From Megalonaias nervosa (Eukaryota > Mollusca > Bivalvia > Unionida > Unionidae), in contig JAECUM010000811.1 of the NCBI GenBank assembly GCA_016617855.1, forward strand, positions 62,001-126,000: a stretch of DNA of 64,000 bases, read 5' to 3'. This document shows, piece by piece, positions 11,761-23,180 of this stretch. The notes beneath the pieces are model-generated. The model saw only the letters and a program-made list of their open reading frames with translations. It was not told the DNA's origin and ran no database searches. Position 1 is the first letter of the stretch, and each line of letters starts with the position of its first letter. The position numbers and the translations under genes are program-made.

Positions 11761-14526
11761 TGAATTGGGGGTTACCAATGATTTAGTTATGAATATTGCT
11801 TCTTTGAGAGCAAAATAGGATTCACTTGCATCATCACAGAATTTCTAACAGCTAAGAGGAGTACCAAAAACATGAATTTATTGCTCCTTTTATACATTTA
11901 CCAACCTTGGGCAAGTGGAGTACTTCTAATTTATAACCATGCTTACATTAAGGTCAGGCACCTATTAATAAGTTCCATCTAGGGACATGGTAGACAACTT
12001 GCAGATTGAAAGTTTTGATCAAGTTTCATACTCTTATCCTTAATCAGAGAAAACTGAAATGTGTACACAAAAAACCAAAAGTTCTGTAGCCAAGAAAAAG
12101 ACATTTTTATTACACATGTATCTTAATGATTTAAGTCTGATGTGGTACAAAGAATCCTTGAAGACACCTAATATTTTGCAAGAATAATCGATCCACAATG
12201 AAGCAAAAAGTTCATTGATAAAGAAAGTTATGATTGTTATGTACAGAAAAAGCACCTTTAAATTTTCAAAACCAGTTTGTGATGCACAACTGAAGAAAGG
12301 CTATCTCTTGTAAAAGTGTTAGCTCACCCTGTATCAGTAAATGAAAGTTTTAGCATCAGTTCAAGGAACAAGAGGCTATCTCTCTTATGAGGCCGCTGTA
12401 ACTTTGCAAATGGGGTAGTTACATAGGAGTGGACCATTGTATTTCAAAATCATTCAAGTTGGGAGTATGCCATTAAAAAGGAGAGGCTGGAGTTATAAGA
12501 CTTAAGACTAAAGTAAAAGTCATACAGGTCATGTATGCACATTTACTCTTAAAATAAATATAAATTGTTATTTTAAAATTTGACACCAATCTTGCATAAC
12601 CAAAGTCTATTCATTCCTGATTACGGAATGCTCTGCACCTTAACTGTCAACAAGAAACTTCCAGACAAAAATTATCTTTTGCTATAGACTTGTACAATGG
12701 TGGCCAGGTACTAAACTGGGTCAAGAAAAGAGAACATCAAATCTAACCTTCACAATATAGGGTACCAGTTGTATGAATATGTTTATCAACATGAGTAACT
12801 TTCATTGTGACATCACAGCATGCAACATTCAATCTGGATCGTATTGGATCATACCTATTGGTTGATCTCATTGAAAATTGTCTACGTACTTTAACATTGA
12901 TATTTCTGTGTGTACTTTTGGGTCAGGTAATTAAGTACCTTCCAAAGGAACATAGATGTATCGGGATCCAAATAAAGTGAATAATTGCCATTTAAAGGTA
13001 TGTAAAATCAAATTCTGGAAAATGACATCCGTTTCTGAAATAATCAGTGTTGAACACCTACATGGCCTGTATGACTTTTACTGTAATTTATTCAAACAGA
13101 GATGCTTGAGTCAGAAGACAAGTTTCATTTGCAGACATTAAACGTTCTTCTCATGAAGCAGTTTTGCGCTTCATCCTTTGGGAAAAAGTTAAAAATAAAA
13201 CCAGTTCGGTAATTTCTTTATTTCAATTAAAATGCTGTAATGCATGAGAAATCTGTTTTTGTTGGATAATTTTCTTTGAAAATTATTCAGCTACATCAGC
13301 CATTTCGATAAATGAAATTAATATTCTTTTTACATTGTTAACATTGTTAAATTGTTAATACAACACTATATACCACATTATACATTATTCACACCATGCT
13401 GTAGGTAATCCTCAAAAGTCACTGTTTATACGTAATCTCCTCCAAGCACTGAGCTGACACCATGGTTAATTAACCATCATTAGGATGTTTAACTTAATTC
13501 TTTCCTCATTACACATGGTGTTCACAAGTTCCGAAATGAGAACTTTACTGAGCTTAATCTTTCCCCACATGGAGTACTCTGTCCCTGCCAATTTGCGCAG
13601 CAACTGCATTGTAGGTTTTACTGTATTACAAATCCAGGCATGGAAAACATCCTCCGGGCATGGGCTGGGTAAGTGATTTATAAAGCCAGACCCTCTCAAA
13701 CCAGGTCATGGGCCAGATCCAGAATGCGTGCATTATTATACCCACCACTGCACTTGCCACTACCAAGGGTAACTCATAGTGACCTACTTTGATGTCTCAT
13801 TATTTTCTGTTCAAGGGGAAATTTGCAATTTTGCCAGTTTCTGATTTAGTAAATGAGTTTGCGATAATAATTTGATGATTTTCCAAATTATATTATTTTG
13901 TTCCAAAATGTAAAATATTGCATCAGTGATAAACTTATATTGCAAAAAGTTTAACTGTTCAGAAAATTTCACATATACCAGTATGTTTTTGGCAATATCA
14001 GCACTGCTCTATTTGTTAGGCATAGAACTGTCTCACTCCATGCAAATTTTTTAAACAATTTTTATATGCCTGGCATAAGATAGAGCATATTATGTTATTA
14101 TGTCCTGCTGTAAGATGGAGTTTATAATGGCCATCTGTCTGTTACCAGTTTGTTTTCCGTCTAATAACTTTACTTGCTCAGAATTGGCAGTTACCAAAAT
14201 TTGTGGATGGCTTCTGGAGGTAAGTAGGAATCCAACTGATTTCAGGCTCAAAAGGTCAAAAGTCATTGTGACTGAAAGAAGTAAAATGTTTTCCACACAA
14301 TAACTTAAGTTTTCCACAATCTACAGTTACTAACTCTGTGAATAACTTGTACTTGGGCAGAATGAACTCAATTTCAGGTTCAAAGATCAAGGTAATTCTG
14401 AAAGAAGAAAATTGGATTCTGATTGCAAATTTCAGTTATCAACATAGAAAACTATTAAGGATGGGTCTGGTATATAATTTGACATTGATAGTACTCTTGC
14501 TACATTTTTATATTATTACTTGTCAG
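11761..14526. other. CDC45 intron, nothing recognised
   Basis: AT-rich DNA. Short open stretches, for example at 13485-13676, lack any family resemblance and have no splice context that fits CDC45. No element ends were seen. Confidence 0.55.
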
Positions 14527-14637
14527 GCTTGCTATCATTGGAGTGACAGACCAGCTCCTGCACTACAAGACACCAAGAGAAAAATACATAGAAGATGTGA
14601 TGGCCCTTCAGTCCCATGTGTCTCGTCATAATCACAG
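14527..14637 (+). CDS. CDC45: CDC45 exon
   Basis: 111 bp exon. The acceptor is TTGTCAG and the first G completes the split Trp codon. The reading goes from WLAIIGVTDQLLHYK to LQSHVSRHNHR, with the last Arg codon split after AG. It matches vertebrate CDC45 near residues 218-255, including the HVSRHNHR block. The donor is GTAATT, weaker than the GTAAGT consensus. It lies in a short tandem duplication: three further copies of the ATCACAG/GTA donor context follow at GT positions 14673, 14702 and 14733. Reading past the true donor meets TAA at once (CAC AGG TAA), so use of any later donor would truncate the protein. Confidence 0.95.
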
Positions 14638-14745
14638 GTAATTGATCCATGTGCTTTTTGTCATAATCACAGGTAATTGTTCCTTGCATTTATAATCACA
14701 GGTAATGTTCCTTGTACTTGTCATGATCACAGGTACTGTATTTGC
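14624..14745 (+). repeat. Tandem duplication of a splice donor (four copies)
   Basis: Four units of about 29-35 bp each contain (T)CAT(A/G)ATCACAGGTA. The first straddles the real exon 2 donor (GT at 14638). The other three put GT at 14673, 14702 and 14733. The spacings (35, 29 and 31 bp) are not multiples of three. Confidence 0.9.
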
Positions 14746-15362
14746 TGGCATATAAGTCAATACTTTTTGACCAGAATGTCAAGGCTTTGTCTTATATTCT
14801 CAGTTGATTTTTATATGGATTGTGTCATTTAAACCACTTTTAAGTAAAAAAAAAAATTCTTCAGATTATGAAAAATAATCTTTGAACATTTTTTTTATCA
14901 TTCTGGGAAAGAGGTCACTTAAGAAAAATGTAGGACATGACATTGAGAAGGATTTTAAAATATTTATGTGACCATCAATATTAAATTTCCATGCATCAAT
15001 CAGATATATTTGCACTGAAGCAGTATGCAGTAATAAAACAGTAATAAAACAGTAATAAAATAGTAATAAAACGGTAATAAAATAGTCAATGGAAACTATA
15101 AAAAGACATACCATACTCTTTCAGTTTCAAAGATATGTAATTCATATTTAAATATTCACAATATTTATATCCATTGCGACTCTGTTTAGGTAAAATCCCA
15201 AGAATGACCATTTAACTTGCTGTGTCATTTTCTTTGCAAGTACAATAGCCTCCCCATTCCCAACAAATAAGATTACCCTTTATCAGTTCAATCATGCACA
15301 CTTCCTGTAGTTACGTGGTTTTGGTTTGATCTTTGCTGATGCTAGTTGCTACTTTGAATTGC

Positions 15363-15688
15363 GATTGCTCCGGTGGCCTAGTGGTTAGAGCATCTGCCTC
15401 GCATGTGGGAGGTTGTGGATTCAATCCCTGGCCGAGTCATACCAAAGACTTATAAAAATGGTACTAACAGCTGCTTTGCTTGGCGCTCAGCATTAAGAGG
15501 TTAGTGTTAGGACTTGTAGGCTTGGTGTCAGGATAATGTGACTGGGTGGGACATGATGCCACATGTCTGCGGCATGATGCCCCAGTGCTAGACATCACTA
15601 TAAACTGCCACACTACAGACATTGTAGCGATATGACTGAAAAATTGTTAAAGCTACGTTAAAAAGCCAAATCACACACACAAATCACA
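15363..15688 (+). mobile_element. SINE family 1, near full-length copy
   Basis: Flanked by the 9 bp duplication TTGAATTGC at 15354-15362 and 15689-15697. The head is tRNA-like, with an A-box region GGTGGCCTAGTGGTTAGAGC and a B-box-like GTGGATTCAATCC. The body and CA tail match the copies at 1, 11439 and 60748. This is the best reference copy of the family in the window. Confidence 0.94.
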
Positions 15689-15968
15689 TTGAATTGCTTC
15701 AACACCTCTTTTGGCAAGAACAAGAAGTATCAATAGTTGAGAAACTTATATGAATAAGCACCTGGCATTTCCTGTGATTAGATGGTACTGTATTCAAAAC
15801 ACCTAATGGGTAACCTCATATCCCAGTTTGTAGCCTCACTAATTTGATCTCGTCTAATGAATCTTGCCCTCAAACAGGCATCAGCTGGAATGATCTCCAT
15901 GTAGAAAGCAATAAACTTAGACATAAATACAAATAGGACATACCCTTGGTTTCTTACATTCCCTTCTT

Positions 15969-15970
<2 letters not shown>

Positions 15971-16003
<33 letters not shown>
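15971..16003. repeat. (AT)n microsatellite
   Basis: Uninterrupted AT dinucleotides of about 33 bp, followed by a degenerate ATAGATAT stretch to about 16028. Confidence 0.97.
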
Positions 16004-16005
<2 letters not shown>

Positions 16006-16084
16006 TATATAGATGTATAGATATATAAAAGAATTACTCTCCTTATGCCATGGGAAACCCCTCTCCTCCACAGCAAAATCTGGA

Positions 16085-16490
16085 TATTATCGATCCACAT
16101 TGTACTGGACTAATATTGCTGGTATGTATATGGACCATCCTATTTATGTTGTTTGCTCTCAACAAACTCTGTCCATACTTCTTTTGTGGGTCAAACATTA
16201 CCCAAGGTTTAACATATCAAAGAATGATCAGTATCAAAATCTTTTTAAGGGGCGGACTGGCATGTGCATATATGGCCTTAAAAAGGTAATCCCCTTATGG
16301 GCTTTGGTTTTTTTTCCTCATATATTTAACCCCTATTTATCCCAATCGGCTCAGTGAATATCCTATAAACTATTCCTACTGATGGAGCAGGTCCCTAACT
16401 GGAAACTGTCAAGGAAGAGTTGAAATCAAAATGCTCTCTAATTAGGGTTTAATTTGGCACATATTTTATGGAAACGGTCCAATATGCACC
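16085..16490. repeat. Isolated monomer of the ~375 bp array family
   Basis: Carries the same landmarks as the array at 7830-11425 in the same order: 'cgatccacattgtac', 'catacttcttttgtgggt', 'aatctttttaa', 'atcggctcagtgaata', 'ccctaactggaaactgt' and 'ttgaaatcaaaatgctct'. It shows that the unit is dispersed as well as tandem. Confidence 0.65.
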
Positions 16491-16658
16491 TCCTATACAG
16501 ACCATCAAGTTCATATATGTATTGATATGTATCATATTGCAGACTGTGTATCGTGTATTGTATTGATACGCGGCACAGGTGTATCATTTCACCCCTACTA
16601 TAGTATGTAGTTCACAAACTGGAAGAAAAAATTTTGTCTTGCACTGTTTTAATTTAGT

Positions 16659-16908
16659 TGTTGTTGTTGTTATAGGGTTTAACGCCATTTTTCAGCACAA
16701 GATAGGCTATACATGGTGGCCAGTATTAATGGTGGAGGAAGAACCCGGGAGAACCCGGAAAGAACCACTGACCCACGAGAAGCTACCGGCAAGCTTTCTC
16801 ACATAACCACATTGGCCGAGCCCGAGACTCGAACCCACGCAGACAGAAGTGAGATGGCAGTGATCCGTAATGGAGAGCGCTTTAGACCACTCGGCCACTC
16901 GGGGCCCC
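16659..16908 (-). mobile_element. SINE family 2, full-length copy
   Basis: Flanked by a perfect 10 bp duplication TTAATTTAGT (16649-16658 and 16909-16918). Read on the minus strand it begins GGGGCCCCGAGTGGCCGAGT, a Leu/Ser-type tRNA start, with GGTTCGAGTC as B box. It then runs through the family body to an AACAACAAC tail. Confidence 0.96.
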
Positions 16909-17095
16909 TTAATTTAGTGAAATACATGGATATGCTGCTTGTCTGGGACACTGATGAGTCAGCCCAGGGAGCACAAATGACCACATATCATTCCTGAGAG
17001 AAAATAGAGAACCTCATTTAAGACTGAAAATTCAGTTTGGGTAATACTATTTTTGATTTGGAGGATATTTACATTATTTTTGAAACACATTCCAG

Positions 17096-17281
17096 AGATG
17101 ATGTGGACATAATTTCCATCAACTGCCTGAAGATAATGTACGACGATGAGATGAACTTGAGCCTGTATCGGCACTGGTCTCTGTTTGATAGCATCTGTCA
17201 TTCCATCAACATGGCCTGTAAATTCAAGGTCTGGACTCTCAAGGGTCAAAAAAGGCTTCATGAGTTCCTGGCAGAAATGGG
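17096..17281 (+). CDS. CDC45: CDC45 exon
   Basis: 186 bp exon. The acceptor is ACATTCCAG and the first A completes AG/A (Arg). It encodes DDVDIISINCLKIMYDDEMN, then LSLYRHWSLFDSICHS and the block KVWTLKGQKRLHEFLAEMG, matching vertebrate CDC45 near residues 256-319. The exon ends after GG of a split Gly codon, with donor GTAGGC. The HWSL and GQKRL.EFLA.MG motifs are the most conserved part of the family and make the gene call secure. The next intron is only 457 bp, the shortest seen here. Confidence 0.97.
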
Positions 17282-17738
17282 GTAGGCTTATTTTTCACAG
17301 GTTGTGTCGGTACTTGATTTATTTAAGCAATCACATTTGAAATTGGCAGAAATTGTCAAGTTCTTTTGAAAAGTTGTTACCAGCAACATATATTGTAGAT
17401 AATTTCCAATACTGGAGTGTGTTTTTACATGAAATTACCACATATATTTTTGTCCTTGATAATTTTTTTCTCCACTACAGGAAAAAAAGAAATTATTTTG
17501 CTTGAAATTAAAGCCTTTTTTTGCAAGCATACAAATATCAAAGTACAGAGTGAAATGAGTTTCTTAGTTCCAAGATATTAAACATTTTAATTCAGATCTT
17601 GCAAATGTTTGCACCATTTTCACCCTCCATAATGTCACATATTATTTGGTTTTTGACCCATCATAGCTCATCGATTAATCAATTTAGTGAAATCAGATTG
17701 CGAAAATCATAAAAATTCATTGATTCCTCTGTTTTCAG

Positions 17739-17837
17739 GTTGCCATTAACACAGTGTAAACAAAAATTTTCCTCAATGGATTCCTCTTTAAAAAGGAACA
17801 TAAAAAGTATAATCAAGGAGCACATGACAAAATATGG
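17739..17837 (+). CDS. CDC45: CDC45 exon
   Basis: 99 bp exon with acceptor CTGTTTTCAG and consensus donor GTAAGT. G completes the split Gly; the reading continues LPLTQCKQKFSSMDSSLKRN and ends KEHMTKYG, with Gly again split after GG. It matches vertebrate CDC45 near residues 320-352 ([20 protein letters not shown]). Both boundaries are phase 2, so skipping this exon would keep the reading frame. No sequence sign of regulated skipping was seen. Confidence 0.95.
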
Positions 17838-18219
17838 GTAAGTCCCAGTTTTATTTTCCGGCATGCATTTAGCTGATGGCATCTCATGGGTGACATTTCA
17901 CATCATAAAATGCTCTCCTTTTATGTTCTGATGATTACAAGAACACGGCCTTGTTGACACATCCCTTAGTACAAGGTTTCCTCACTAATACAGGGTTCAT
18001 TTTAATGATTCTCAAGAACAATGTAATAAAGAGGGAGGCTCCAAGCATTATTTTTACCTGTTTCTCTGACACTGGAAGGTACTACTCAACACTGGCAAAA
18101 GTAGGCCACAGGAACTACTAAAAAAAAGCATGCTCGCAGTTATTGGGTGAAAGTTTTGCATTCAGACAAGTTTGTATGACACTGTTGTATGCAGTCATAA
18201 AACCTTTTGGAGGCTTTTA
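17838..18219. other. CDC45 intron, nothing recognised
   Basis: AT-rich intron DNA after the short exon; no element or exon seen. Confidence 0.6.
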
Positions 18220-19240
18220 GCTCACCCGACCAAAAGCTGAGTGAGGTTGTAGTATGATCTTTTGTGCATCATCTGTATGTCTGTCCATCAACACTTGCAT
18301 GAGAACACTCTAAAGGCTTCATTTCCGATCAGGTTTCTTTCAGGTTTGGTATGTAAGCTTATGTATCATCAAGACCTCGGATGAATTTGATTATGAGTGA
18401 CATCATTACATATTAATGAAGTGATTTTGCATATGATTGGCTTAGCTTGTGTACATGCTAAAGGCTTCATTATTTATTGGATTTTGATCTGATTTTGGGA
18501 TTTTGATCTGATTTAGTACATAAGCTAATATCATAAAACATTAGATGAATTAGATATTGAGAAACATCTGTGCACATATGAGGTGATCTTCCATCTGTTT
18601 AGCTAAGCTTGCAAACGTGATAGGGGCCACATTTCTGATAAGGTTTGGTATGTTGTTGTTGTTATAATAAGGTTTAACGCCATTTTTCAGCACAAGATAG
18701 GCTATACATGGCGGCCAGTATAATGGCGGAGGAAGAACCCAGGGAAAACCCTGGAAAAAACCACTGACCCACGAGAAGCTAGCTTTCTCGCATACCCGCA
18801 TTGGCCGAGCCCGAGACTCAAACCCACGCAGACAGTGATCCATAATGGTGAGCGCTTTAGACCACTCGGCCACTCATGGCCCCCCAGTTTGGTATGTAAG
18901 CTTATGCCATCAACATTATAAGCAACAGCCATGCATATTAATGACTTGATGTATAGGCCATATTTCTGATCAAATTTGATATGTATGGTTATATCATTGA
19001 GATTTGTTAACTTATGAGCAACATTCATACATATTAACGACACAGTGGTACATCAGATTGAACATGTGAACACTCTAGAGGCCATATTTCTGGTTATATT
19101 TTGATCAATTTGGTATGTAAGTTTATATTATTAACTACGATGAGTATGATCATGAGTGACATCCATGCATATAATAAGGCTCTCTTGGATCTGAACACTC
19201 TAGAGGCCATATTCAGAGATGCTCCCAGGGCATGCAGTCA
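18220..19240. repeat. Diverged ~130-160 bp tandem units
   Basis: Starts with 'tagctcacccgaccaaaagctgagtgagg'. Units then repeat 'gaacactctagaggc', 'catatttctgatca', 'tttggtatgtaagcttat' and 'atgagtgacat...cata'. At least five decayed units are visible, interrupted by the SINE at 18654-18886. Similar arrays are common in molluscan and other invertebrate genomes. Confidence 0.65.
18654..18886 (-). mobile_element. SINE family 2 copy
   Basis: Flanked by a perfect 11 bp duplication GTTTGGTATGT (18643-18653 and 18887-18897), which is itself part of a unit of the surrounding array. Body and AAC-type tail are as at 16659, with small internal deletions. Confidence 0.95.
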
Positions 19241-20559
19241 TGTAATTTGTGCAAAATTTGTATGAATTCCTGTACTTGAAAAGTGGAGACATGAGAAAAC
19301 TACCAAAAATTAGTCTTAAAGTCATGCATATGAAAATGAACTCTGTGAAGTATACCATTCACCCTTAAAGTGCTAATGACAAATGTCAAGCTGGTAGAAA
19401 GATTGTAGCGCTTGTCCTGATGTGTTTTTTTTGTAACTGTTTTCTTTTGGCTTGATATGAATGTTCGTTAAGCTGAATTTGATTGGCACATTGGGCCTCA
19501 TGGGCATTCTCTCGTAGTTTGAACCTTGCATCAAGGAAATTTTACAAATGCACATTTGTAATTCGGACTGTCTAGAAGACCCAAATTGGCTGATTCCCGG
19601 CATGGTTCATCTATAGATTATGATTTTGTTTGGCAAAGACTGCCTGATCACAGTGATGAAGGCAATTTATTTTTAAGTTAGGAAGTATGTCAGATTATTG
19701 GAGTTGAGAAGGTGTTAATGGTGATACCAGTGAGTGATAATAAACCTGAAAATGGTGTTAAATACAAGTCGAATGTACATGCTGGATGGATAAAAACAGA
19801 CAGCATGAGGTATTTTGAAATTAAATATAGAAAAGGTGGTGCTCTTCAGTTTCGTATTTTGCATAGGGTTAGAATTTTAAAGAAAAAGAATTTCCCCGGG
19901 TTTCCTCACTGGTTATACTGGCTATTTAAAAAAGACCTTGTATATCTTAGGTATTGTTCAAAGAACCTTTAATTCCCTTTATTTTTGTGCATGATTGATG
20001 GATGTAATATGGGTTATAGAGTATACAATTTGGCCTTACTCCAGATGTGCACCTTTCAAAAAAGTGTTAGCTCCACTTGGTCCTTTTCACTTTCTGAACT
20101 TCAGAGGTAAATTGTAAAAAAAGAGCCGATAACTTTTTTTTTTCATTTTATATGTTGTAATTCATTCATTGCACCTTCAGAAGCTGGTATTGTCTAGTCT
20201 GGCAAAATTCATTTTCCCTATTTTAATAGCTGCTAAGGATAGTGTACTTTAGACAAATTCAGTCTGATTTTTGGAGCACAAGGGAGCAGTCATTTTAGTT
20301 AGCAGTGTGCTAAGATCATTTACAATTTCCAAAAGTACAATATCCAAAGAAATGTCAGTCACATTACATTAGAGTAGCATAGAGGTATGCCAACATTCTC
20401 TCCAATGTACATGTTTTAAATGCAAACAACTTCACCTTACATACGTCACTGTCTCAAAAGTACATAATAACTGGTGAGCCCCCTTCAAAGGCCGACAAGA
20501 CAAGCCAAATAATGATACAGACAATTTAAAAGCAGAGTGCACTTTTGTTTTCTGGTCAC
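19241..20559. other. CDC45 intron, nothing recognised
   Basis: A frame of 86 codons at 19712-19972 shows no recognisable motif and is probably chance. No splice sites that fit CDC45 were seen. Confidence 0.55.
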
Positions 20560-21080
20560 AATTTAACTCTGCAGGATCATTTGCTACAAAATCATAGCAT
20601 GAAGATTATGATAAATCTAATAAATGAAATTAAAAGGTGAAGGTATTTATTTGATCAAAGTACCTTTGTTTGAACAAGTAGACTGTGGCATTAATGGACT
20701 TAAAATCCTAATACAGCACTATGGAAACAAAAGTCTGGAAGAGGAGTCAACAGAGTGGTAATTCAAGAAATTTTGACTTTGGCAATGCTTATGTTAGTGA
20801 AAAAGCTTATTCTCGAGCAGAAGTATCCAAACAAACAATACCTGTAAGCAGTGGAAAGTTGTACACAACACCATAAAGAACAGTTTACAAACTTGTTCTT
20901 GCTGGCTAGCTAGCTATGTATATGCCCCTTCAGACAGCAGACTGTGAAAAGGGTTTTTCCGTACTGAACAGTATTCATATACAGATTAGGAACATACTAA
21001 GCTCAGAAACAATGAACATATTAATACTTATACAACTAGAGGCAACATCTTTTAAAGAGTTTGATTTCAGTGGGGTCTTG
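20560..21080 (+). pseudogene. hAT transposase C-terminal remnant (ZNF862/KIAA1586-like)
   Basis: The clearest part, 20923-21066, reads MPLQTADCEKGFSVLNSIHI, then QIRNILSSETMN and KEFDF. That is the dimerisation region of hAT transposases of the kind related to ZNF862/KIAA1586 (usual pattern: TADCERGFS...K...RN.L...T...L). Upstream fragments such as QHYGNKSLEEESTEW and KLILEQKYPN fit the same family, but stops and shifts separate them. It is a decayed transposase or a piece of one. The N-terminal half of a similar protein lies at 49440-49860. Confidence 0.75.
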
Positions 21081-21154
21081 GAGAGTGGAGCAGGAAGAAG
21101 GAGAGATGGATATTGAAGTGCTGTGTAAATATTGAACTATGGCCATTTCATCCT

Positions 21155-21344
21155 CCCCGAGTGGCCTAAAGCGCTCACTGTTACAGATCATTGCCATCTC
21201 ACCTCTGTCTGTGTGGGTTCGAGTCTCAGGTTCAACCAATCTGGGCGTGTGAGAAAGCTTGCCAGTAGCTTCTTGTGGGTCGATGGTTCTTTCCGGGGTT
21301 TTCCCAGGTTCTTCCTTCACCATTGATACTGGACGCCATGTATA
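21155..21344 (+). mobile_element. SINE family 2 copy, plus strand, 3'-truncated
   Basis: Begins CCCCGAGTGGCCTAAAGCGC, carries the B-box-like GGTTCGAGTC and the body to GCCATGTATAGCC. It stops before the AAC tail and is followed directly by unrelated sequence with another tRNA-like head in reverse. Confidence 0.9.
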
Positions 21345-21396
21345 GCCAACATCCATTCATATATTAAGAAGGATGATGGGTGATCAGATGATGTGA

Positions 21397-21458
21397 GTGG
21401 AACCCACAACCTTCTGATCAGGAATCCATTACCTTAACCACTGAATCAATGCAGCTCC
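21397..21458 (-). mobile_element. tRNA-like SINE head of a third family
   Basis: Read on the minus strand: GGAGCTGCATTGATTCAGTG, then GTTAAGGTAATGGATTC and GGTTGTGGGTTCCAC, resembling A and B boxes of a tRNA promoter. Stem pairing is poor, so it is a SINE head or tRNA pseudogene, not a working tRNA. It abuts the truncated SINE at 21155. Confidence 0.55.
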
Positions 21459-22292
21459 ATTGGGTGGGGATTTAAATAGTTTCAAAGTTATGTCTCTGAT
21501 GCCAGGGCTCCAGGAGGGTAGAGACTGGTCGAAGAATCCTTGCTGACTGCACAGCTCAGCTCCCCTTATAATACCATGTAAGTGTATGTACTTTAAGCAG
21601 AGATTTAAGTTTTTGAGATTTTGCCAGTTTTCCATCTTGTAGATATCACCAACCAGGTTTTCAGAATTTTCACATTTGTTCTTGTATTGTCTGGACATAT
21701 TCCATTATTTGCTCATTTCATTCAGGTTTTTCATTTGGGCATAAACCATTATCATAGCAACCTTTGTAAACTTTGTTTTGATTGGTCCATCAAAACAAAG
21801 ACAAGCAGTTTTGAATGGTTTCAGGCAATGAAAAGTGGCATAGTAAATAACTTGTCACATGTTTGTTTCATGGCTTTTTGTGAAAATCAGCTGTAATAAA
21901 GTGTTTCTGATCATGTAAGAAAATAATTTGAATAATGAGTGAGTTAGATCAAAATGCTGCAATCAGATTAATTGAGAGTTAGAAACAGTTTTTGTGGGAA
22001 TGGGACTGTAATGGAATATTTATGTCAAACTACATTAAAAAAATAATATTCATTCCATGATGCATGATGTGCACTATATGCAATGAAAAGATTTTGTATG
22101 GATCATCTGGAAGCAAAGAACTGTACAAACATTCAGTTTTAGAATAAAATGGTAAAACTGTGATAGCAAAAAGAACCCAGTACAAGAAATATTCATTCAT
22201 TAGCTGCATTAGAAATATATAATTAGAAGTCTTGTTCACAAAAATGTACTTTGTAAGGCAAAAGATACCGATTGTGTTCAAATGCAACAGAG
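21459..22292. other. CDC45 intron, nothing recognised
   Basis: AT-rich intron with no exon or element seen. Confidence 0.6.
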
Positions 22293-22305
22293 CTATGTAT
22301 TGAGG

Positions 22306-22555
22306 TTGTTGTTGTTGTTATTATAGGGTTTAACACCATTTTTCAGCACAAGGCTATATATGGTGGCCAGTATTAATGGTGGAGGAAGAACCTGGGAAAA
22401 CCCCGGAAAGAGCCACCGACCCATGAGAAGCTACTGGCAAGCTTTCTCACATACCCACATTGGCTGAGCCCAAGACTCGAACCCATGCAGACAGAGGTGA
22501 GATGGCAGTGATCCGTAACAGTGAGCACTTTAGACCACTCGGCCACTTGAAGCCC
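22306..22555 (-). mobile_element. SINE family 2 copy
   Basis: Flanked by CTATGTATTGAGG (22293-22305) and CTATGTGTTGAGG (22556-22568), a 13 bp duplication with one mismatch. Full-length with tRNA head, body and AAC-type tail. Confidence 0.95.
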
Positions 22556-22568
22556 CTATGTGTTGAGG

Positions 22569-23068
22569 TAAGGACAAAATATAAATGTATTACTGTAGAT
22601 TAGTTCTTTATTTTGCTTACACTGCTGCTAAATATTTTAATTTTAATTATGTCTTATCTTTGTAAAACAAAAAAAAAAATGGTTATAGTAAGCTAAAATT
22701 GTTCACCCTCAAAATTATCGTCACAGTAGTCCCCTAAAAACAATAGGAAATTGATGGAATCACTTTTAGATCATCTAGACCCCAGTAGCTTATTTGGACT
22801 TAGGAGGACCCCATTTGAAGATCTATGGGCCATGAGGCAGAATCCATGATCGTACTCTGAATATTTCAGGTGGAATTGTTTTATAATGTAGGTTTGTTGC
22901 CTTGGAAGGATTTCAGTCCCTCCAATGTGTATGGCATAGTGTCCATTATTGTTACCAAATATAGTTTGTATTACTAACAGTAAATTTTATGGTTTTACAA
23001 ATATTATTAGCAAAGCAAAGATATACTGGCCTTTCAGATCAGTTTTATATTTTGATTTTGTTACATAG
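22569..23068. other. CDC45 intron, nothing recognised
   Basis: Includes an A-run near 22668-22680. No exon besides the one starting at 23069. Confidence 0.6.
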
Positions 23069-23180
23069 GTTGGAAGATGAGGATGTGATTGTGCCATCAT
23101 TCTTTGCTCAGTATGGTTTCCGCAACAAGCTCTGTGCTATGGATATTTCCCTTGCTTGTGCATCTATACTGGAATCTTTT
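23069..23180 (+). CDS. CDC45: CDC45 exon
   Basis: 112 bp exon with acceptor TTACATAG and donor GTAAGT. It encodes LEDEDVIVPSFFAQYGFRNK followed by LCAMDISLACASILESF, matching vertebrate CDC45 near residues 353-386 ([34 protein letters not shown] in my recollection). The conserved F..(Q/H).GF..K pattern and the small-residue helix after it are present. The exon ends on a whole codon. The donor lies only 88 bp upstream of the left end of the 5.8 kb nested transposon that fills much of the next intron. Confidence 0.94.

Noticed and set aside
15366..15440. Possible tRNA gene with A and B boxes
   Set aside because: The acceptor stem does not pair and the sequence continues into a repeated body with a CA tail and target duplication: it is a SINE head. 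The same holds for the heads at 16908, 22555 and 21155.
19712..19972. 86-codon plus frame
   Set aside because: No known motif, no splice context, AT-rich composition like its surroundings; likely chance.
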